In this document: positions 61,461 through 64,000 of the stretch, piece after piece
Position numbering within the stretch: position 1 is the first letter of the stretch
Layout: every line of letters starts with the position of its first letter
Assembly (NCBI GenBank): GCA_963702445.1
Contig: CAVPCZ010000003.1
Location: 558,001-622,000, forward strand
Source: CAVPCZ01 sp963702445
GTDB lineage: Bacteria; Bacteroidota; Ignavibacteria; UBA10030; UBA6906
Reading direction: 5' to 3'
DNA: 64,000 nt
Program-made: the position numbers and the translations under genes
The notes under the pieces: generated by a model
Told to the model about the DNA's origin: nothing
Seen by the model: only the letters and a program-made list of their open reading frames with translations
The model's database searches: none

Positions 61461-63221
61461 ATGCGCATATCGCTGATTCCATATTTGCTGCTCCTTGCGG
61501 GCATCTCCTTGAGCTGTCAGGAACACATCGAGGATGTCCCCGCCGGGAACCAGCAGCCGCGGACGTACCTCTGGCTCTACCCCCAGGAGGAGATCCGCAC
61601 GGTGCCCAGCAGGCAGCGGTTGTACTGGTGGGGGGAGGATCCTGACGGGCTCGTGCGCGGCTATCTCTTCGCCTTCAGGATTGTCGAGAGTCCGCCGGGT
61701 CCGGTGCCTGTTTCCGCCGATACACAGCGGTATGTGTGGACGTCAGCGAACGATACAACGATTCTGTTTCCGCTGGACACGTTGTTCCGCCGGTTTGCCG
61801 TCACGGTGCGCAGTGTCGATAACAGCCTTACTGTTGTACCCGGTACGGGCGCCGTCCGGTTTGTCCCGACACCGTACTGGGACAAAAATGACAACGGCGT
61901 ATTTGACGGCGGTGATATCGCGCTTCCGGACCTGACACAGGCCATGGATCCGGCCGGGAGCGTTGTGACCTTTCCGATCCGGAACTCTCCCCCCTCGATC
62001 AGTTTTGTTTTGAACCCGAACGATCAGACGACCCCGCTCAGACAGCCCGACACGACATACACCGCCGCAACGTTTTCCTTCAAGGGAACCGATCCGGACG
62101 GCGACAATACGCTGGTGTCGTACCGGATCGCGATCAATGACACGAGCAATCCGGCGAACTGGTTGACGATCTCTCTCCGCGACACGATCGTGACTCTGAC
62201 CGTTCCGCGCAGCAGGAGCAACACAGCCGGTAGTTCGGTAAGCGCCGATGTCTACAGCGGCAAATTCCTCGGCCGCCGTCTCATCGGGACGCTTCCCGGG
62301 TTGCGGCTCGATGCGCTGAACACGTTCCATGTCCAGGTGCGGGACGTGGCGGGCGAATTCAGCCGCGTCCTGGTGATGCCGTCCGGGACTGACCGCTGGT
62401 ACGTGAAGCGTCCGAGGGCCCGCCTGCTCCTCGTAAGCGATTATGTCAACACGGATGCCTCCGCGGCTCTGGGGACCTATCTCACCTCCCTGGCGTCGGT
62501 GCCGGGAGGGGAGTTTGCCTCTGTGGACCGGCTGAACATCGGACTCGGGGTGACCTTGAGCGACAAGGCTGCCGGGAGGACCGGCGTGCTGGTCCCGGCG
62601 TTTGTGGACCCTGCGTTGGTCTATACGTTTCTTCTGTATGACTATGTGTTCTGGTATACCGACCAGCAACCGAGTCTGGGTGTGGCCCAGCTGTCGCTGT
62701 TCACCTATCTGCAGAACGGCGGGAGGGTGTTGTTCTCGACCTCATTTGTGAACACGATTGATCCACGGGGTGCATTGCGTGATTTTGCGCCGATTGACAG
62801 CATCAGCAGCGTGGATCTTTCGCCGACCCGCCCGCCTGTTCCCCCCGCGGTTGCAGGCGACACACGTGTTCCGGCATCGTTTGTTCTGTATGCGGACAGT
62901 GCAAATCCCGCGCAGATCTATCCTCAACTTGCATTTAACAGTACACCGGTCAACCACGTGATTTTCATGCGTCCGGTCTACAGACGATCCGACGCCCGGT
63001 ATTTGTACCGTTTGCAGAATGACACGCGTGTGCCCGGACGATATCTCGGCTCCCCCAACGTTGCGGTGGTGGACGGCCAGAACACGATCATTTTTATCGG
63101 GCTTCCTCTGCACCTGCTGAACAACACGGTGGAGGGAAATCCCCGGGGCCTGGCGGCCTTTTTTGAAAAGACGCTCCAGCAGTTCAGTCCTTCTCAAGTC
63201 GTCAACAGGGCGAAATTCTGA
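61461..63221 (+). CDS. Exported lipoprotein of unknown function
   Basis: 586 residues with a lipoprotein signal (MRISLIPYLLLLAGISLSC; Cys about residue 19). The mature part contains a segment on ordered substrate or cadherin-like strands (GEDPDGLVRGYLFAFRIVES, FSFKGTDPDGDNTLVSYRIA), the D-P-D-G pattern of extracellular Ig-like domains, then a Rossmann-like part (RARLLLVSDYVNTDASAALG, LLYDYVFWYTDQQPSLGVAQ, YLQNGGRVLFSTSFVN) that recalls GATase/ThuA-like folds. No catalytic residues are recognised. The stop abuts the start of the TonB-dependent receptor (63221), so the two are coupled, which suggests an outer-membrane accessory lipoprotein. Confidence 0.72.
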   Translation: MRISLIPYLLLLAGISLSCQEHIEDVPAGNQQPRTYLWLYPQEEIRTVPSRQRLYWWGEDPDGLVRGYLFAFRIVESPPGPVPVSADTQRYVWTSANDTTILFPLDTLFRRFAVTVRSVDNSLTVVPGTGAVRFVPTPYWDKNDNGVFDGGDIALPDLTQAMDPAGSVVTFPIRNSPPSISFVLNPNDQTTPLRQPDTTYTAATFSFKGTDPDGDNTLVSYRIAINDTSNPANWLTISLRDTIVTLTVPRSRSNTAGSSVSADVYSGKFLGRRLIGTLPGLRLDALNTFHVQVRDVAGEFSRVLVMPSGTDRWYVKRPRARLLLVSDYVNTDASAALGTYLTSLASVPGGEFASVDRLNIGLGVTLSDKAAGRTGVLVPAFVDPALVYTFLLYDYVFWYTDQQPSLGVAQLSLFTYLQNGGRVLFSTSFVNTIDPRGALRDFAPIDSISSVDLSPTRPPVPPAVAGDTRVPASFVLYADSANPAQIYPQLAFNSTPVNHVIFMRPVYRRSDARYLYRLQNDTRVPGRYLGSPNVAVVDGQNTIIFIGLPLHLLNNTVEGNPRGLAAFFEKTLQQFSPSQVVNRAKF

Positions 63222-64000
63222 TGCGTAGCACGCGCCTCATACTGCTTTCCCTCTGCCTGGTCGCCGGTGTGCCATCCCTGCCGGCACAGGGCACCGAGGC
63301 GGGCCGTATCGTGGGGCAGATCGTGGATGCGAAAAGCGGTGAGGGGTTGCCCGGAGCGAACGTGATCGTCAAGGGCACGTACTACGGCGGATCGAGTGAC
63401 ATCGACGGGAACGTCGGCATTGAGCGTGTCAAGGCCGGCGTCTATACGCTCGAGGTATCGCTCCTGGGCTACAAGGTTGTGCAATACACGGGGGTCGTGG
63501 TCGAAGCGGGGAAGACGTACACGTTCAGAGCCAGGCTCGAAGAAACCATTCTTGCCGTGGGGCAGGAGGTGGTTGTCGTCGGCGAACGGCCGTTGTTTGA
63601 CATAGAGGAGACGGCAAGCCGCAGAAGCATCGAGCAGAAGGACATCCAGGCGGCCGCCGTGCAGTCGGTGCAGGCGATTGTTTCCATGCAGCCCGGTGTT
63701 GTCATGGCGGACAATGAGATTCATATTCGCGGCGGCCGGGCCCACGAGAATGCGTACCTCGTTGACGGCGTATCGGTTCAGGATCCGCTGGCAGGCACGG
63801 GGTTCGGCCTGCAGCTGAGTCCGGGGGCAATCCAGGAAGCGGAGGTGATCACCGGCGGCTACAACGCCGAGTACGGGCAGGCGACATCCGGGATTGTGAA
63901 TATCACGACCCGCGAAGGAGCCGAGCGATACTCCGGGAGCGATTTCGTACAAGACCGATCATCTTGGCAACCCCGATTACCGCGGGAACTGGAACACGGA
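63221..64000 (+). CDS. TonB-dependent outer-membrane receptor (3' end cut off, frameshift near the edge)
   Basis: Starts MRSTRLILLSLCLVAGVPSL, a signal peptide, then a carboxypeptidase-regulatory-like domain (GRIVGQIVDAKSGEGLPGAN, VIVKGTYYGGSSDIDGNVGI) of SusC/RagA-type receptors, a linker (EVVVVGERPLFDIEETASRR) and the plug domain (QAIVSMQPGVVMADNEIHIR, GGRAHENAYLVDGVSV, TSGIVNITTREG). The barrel lies beyond the window. Near 63943 the frame changes from YSGSDFVQDRS to YSGSISYKTDHLGNPDYRGN, again by one extra base. Coupled to the lipoprotein upstream. Substrate unknown. It would be energised by an ExbB/ExbD/TonB complex such as the one at the start of the window. Confidence 0.88.
   Translation, partial: MRSTRLILLSLCLVAGVPSLPAQGTEAGRIVGQIVDAKSGEGLPGANVIVKGTYYGGSSDIDGNVGIERVKAGVYTLEVSLLGYKVVQYTGVVVEAGKTYTFRARLEETILAVGQEVVVVGERPLFDIEETASRRSIEQKDIQAAAVQSVQAIVSMQPGVVMADNEIHIRGGRAHENAYLVDGVSVQDPLAGTGFGLQLSPGAIQEAEVITGGYNAEYGQATSGIVNITTREGAERYSGSDFVQDRSSWQPRLPRELEHG

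Noticed and set aside
1..64000. CRISPR arrays, insertion sequences, prophage, tRNA or rRNA genes
   Set aside because: No regularly spaced repeats, transposase motifs, phage structural genes or cloverleaf/rRNA sequences were recognised.

Overview
The window (64 kb, roughly 60% G+C, gene-dense, no tRNA, rRNA, CRISPR array or insertion sequence seen) looks like chromosome of a Gram-negative member of the Bacteroidota/Ignavibacteriota/Chlorobiota group. The grounds are ExbB/ExbD/TonB and a SusC/RagA-style TonB-dependent receptor, several large secreted proteins, and a type IX secretion (T9SS) C-terminal sorting domain of the 'NYPNPFNPST' kind, which is typical of Ignavibacteria-like lineages. This placement is inference; no rRNA is present to confirm it.

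Layout. 1-5352 (+): ExbB, two ExbD, TonB, a small membrane protein, a PstS-like lipoprotein and a TPR protein, closed by a terminator. 5513-9329: ECF sigma factor, convergent Nudix hydrolase, HMA protein, Smr protein, M14 carboxypeptidase. 9480-16486 (-): polyphosphate kinase, tricorn-like protease, citrate synthase. 16682-21473 (+): esterase, STAS protein, a large multidomain adenylate cyclase, a VanX-like dipeptidase. 21565-28140: RNA methyltransferase, a nucleotidyltransferase/small-protein pair, a response regulator, a badly broken lamin-tail-domain secreted protein, a DUF1207-like protein and a GNAT acetyltransferase. 28226-28867: a fatty acid hydroxylase.

28896-42633 (-) is the metabolic centrepiece: a complete bidirectional NAD-linked [NiFe] hydrogenase locus of group 3d type. 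In transcription order it reads small secreted protein, hypA, hypB, hoxE, hoxF, hoxU, hoxY, hoxH, maturation protease, hypF, hypC, hypD, hypE, and continues with 9-13 nt gaps into butyrate kinase and phosphotransbutyrylase. It encodes the enzyme, all Hyp maturation factors and a substrate-level ATP module, suggesting fermentative disposal of NADH as H2 together with acyl-phosphate energy conservation.

43426-56847 is mostly housekeeping: GlnD, MurI, a radical SAM protein, an outer membrane protein next to a truncated DinB-like remnant, PyrE, Nudix, HAD phosphatase, pyrimidine-nucleoside phosphorylase, a CBS protein, then on the minus strand inositol monophosphatase, HflX and a BatA/VWA membrane protein. 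56980-64000 (+) is a cell-surface locus: two large exported proteins (one with a clear T9SS signal), a lipoprotein and the start of a TonB-dependent receptor.

A caution applies to the whole window. About 25 frameshifts interrupt otherwise well-conserved genes, and nearly all are repaired by deleting one base, often in a homopolymer. This points to systematic insertion errors in the sequence rather than pseudogenes. Genes affected are given here at their repaired full extent, and apparent fusions (HoxY-HoxH-protease) should be read in that light.
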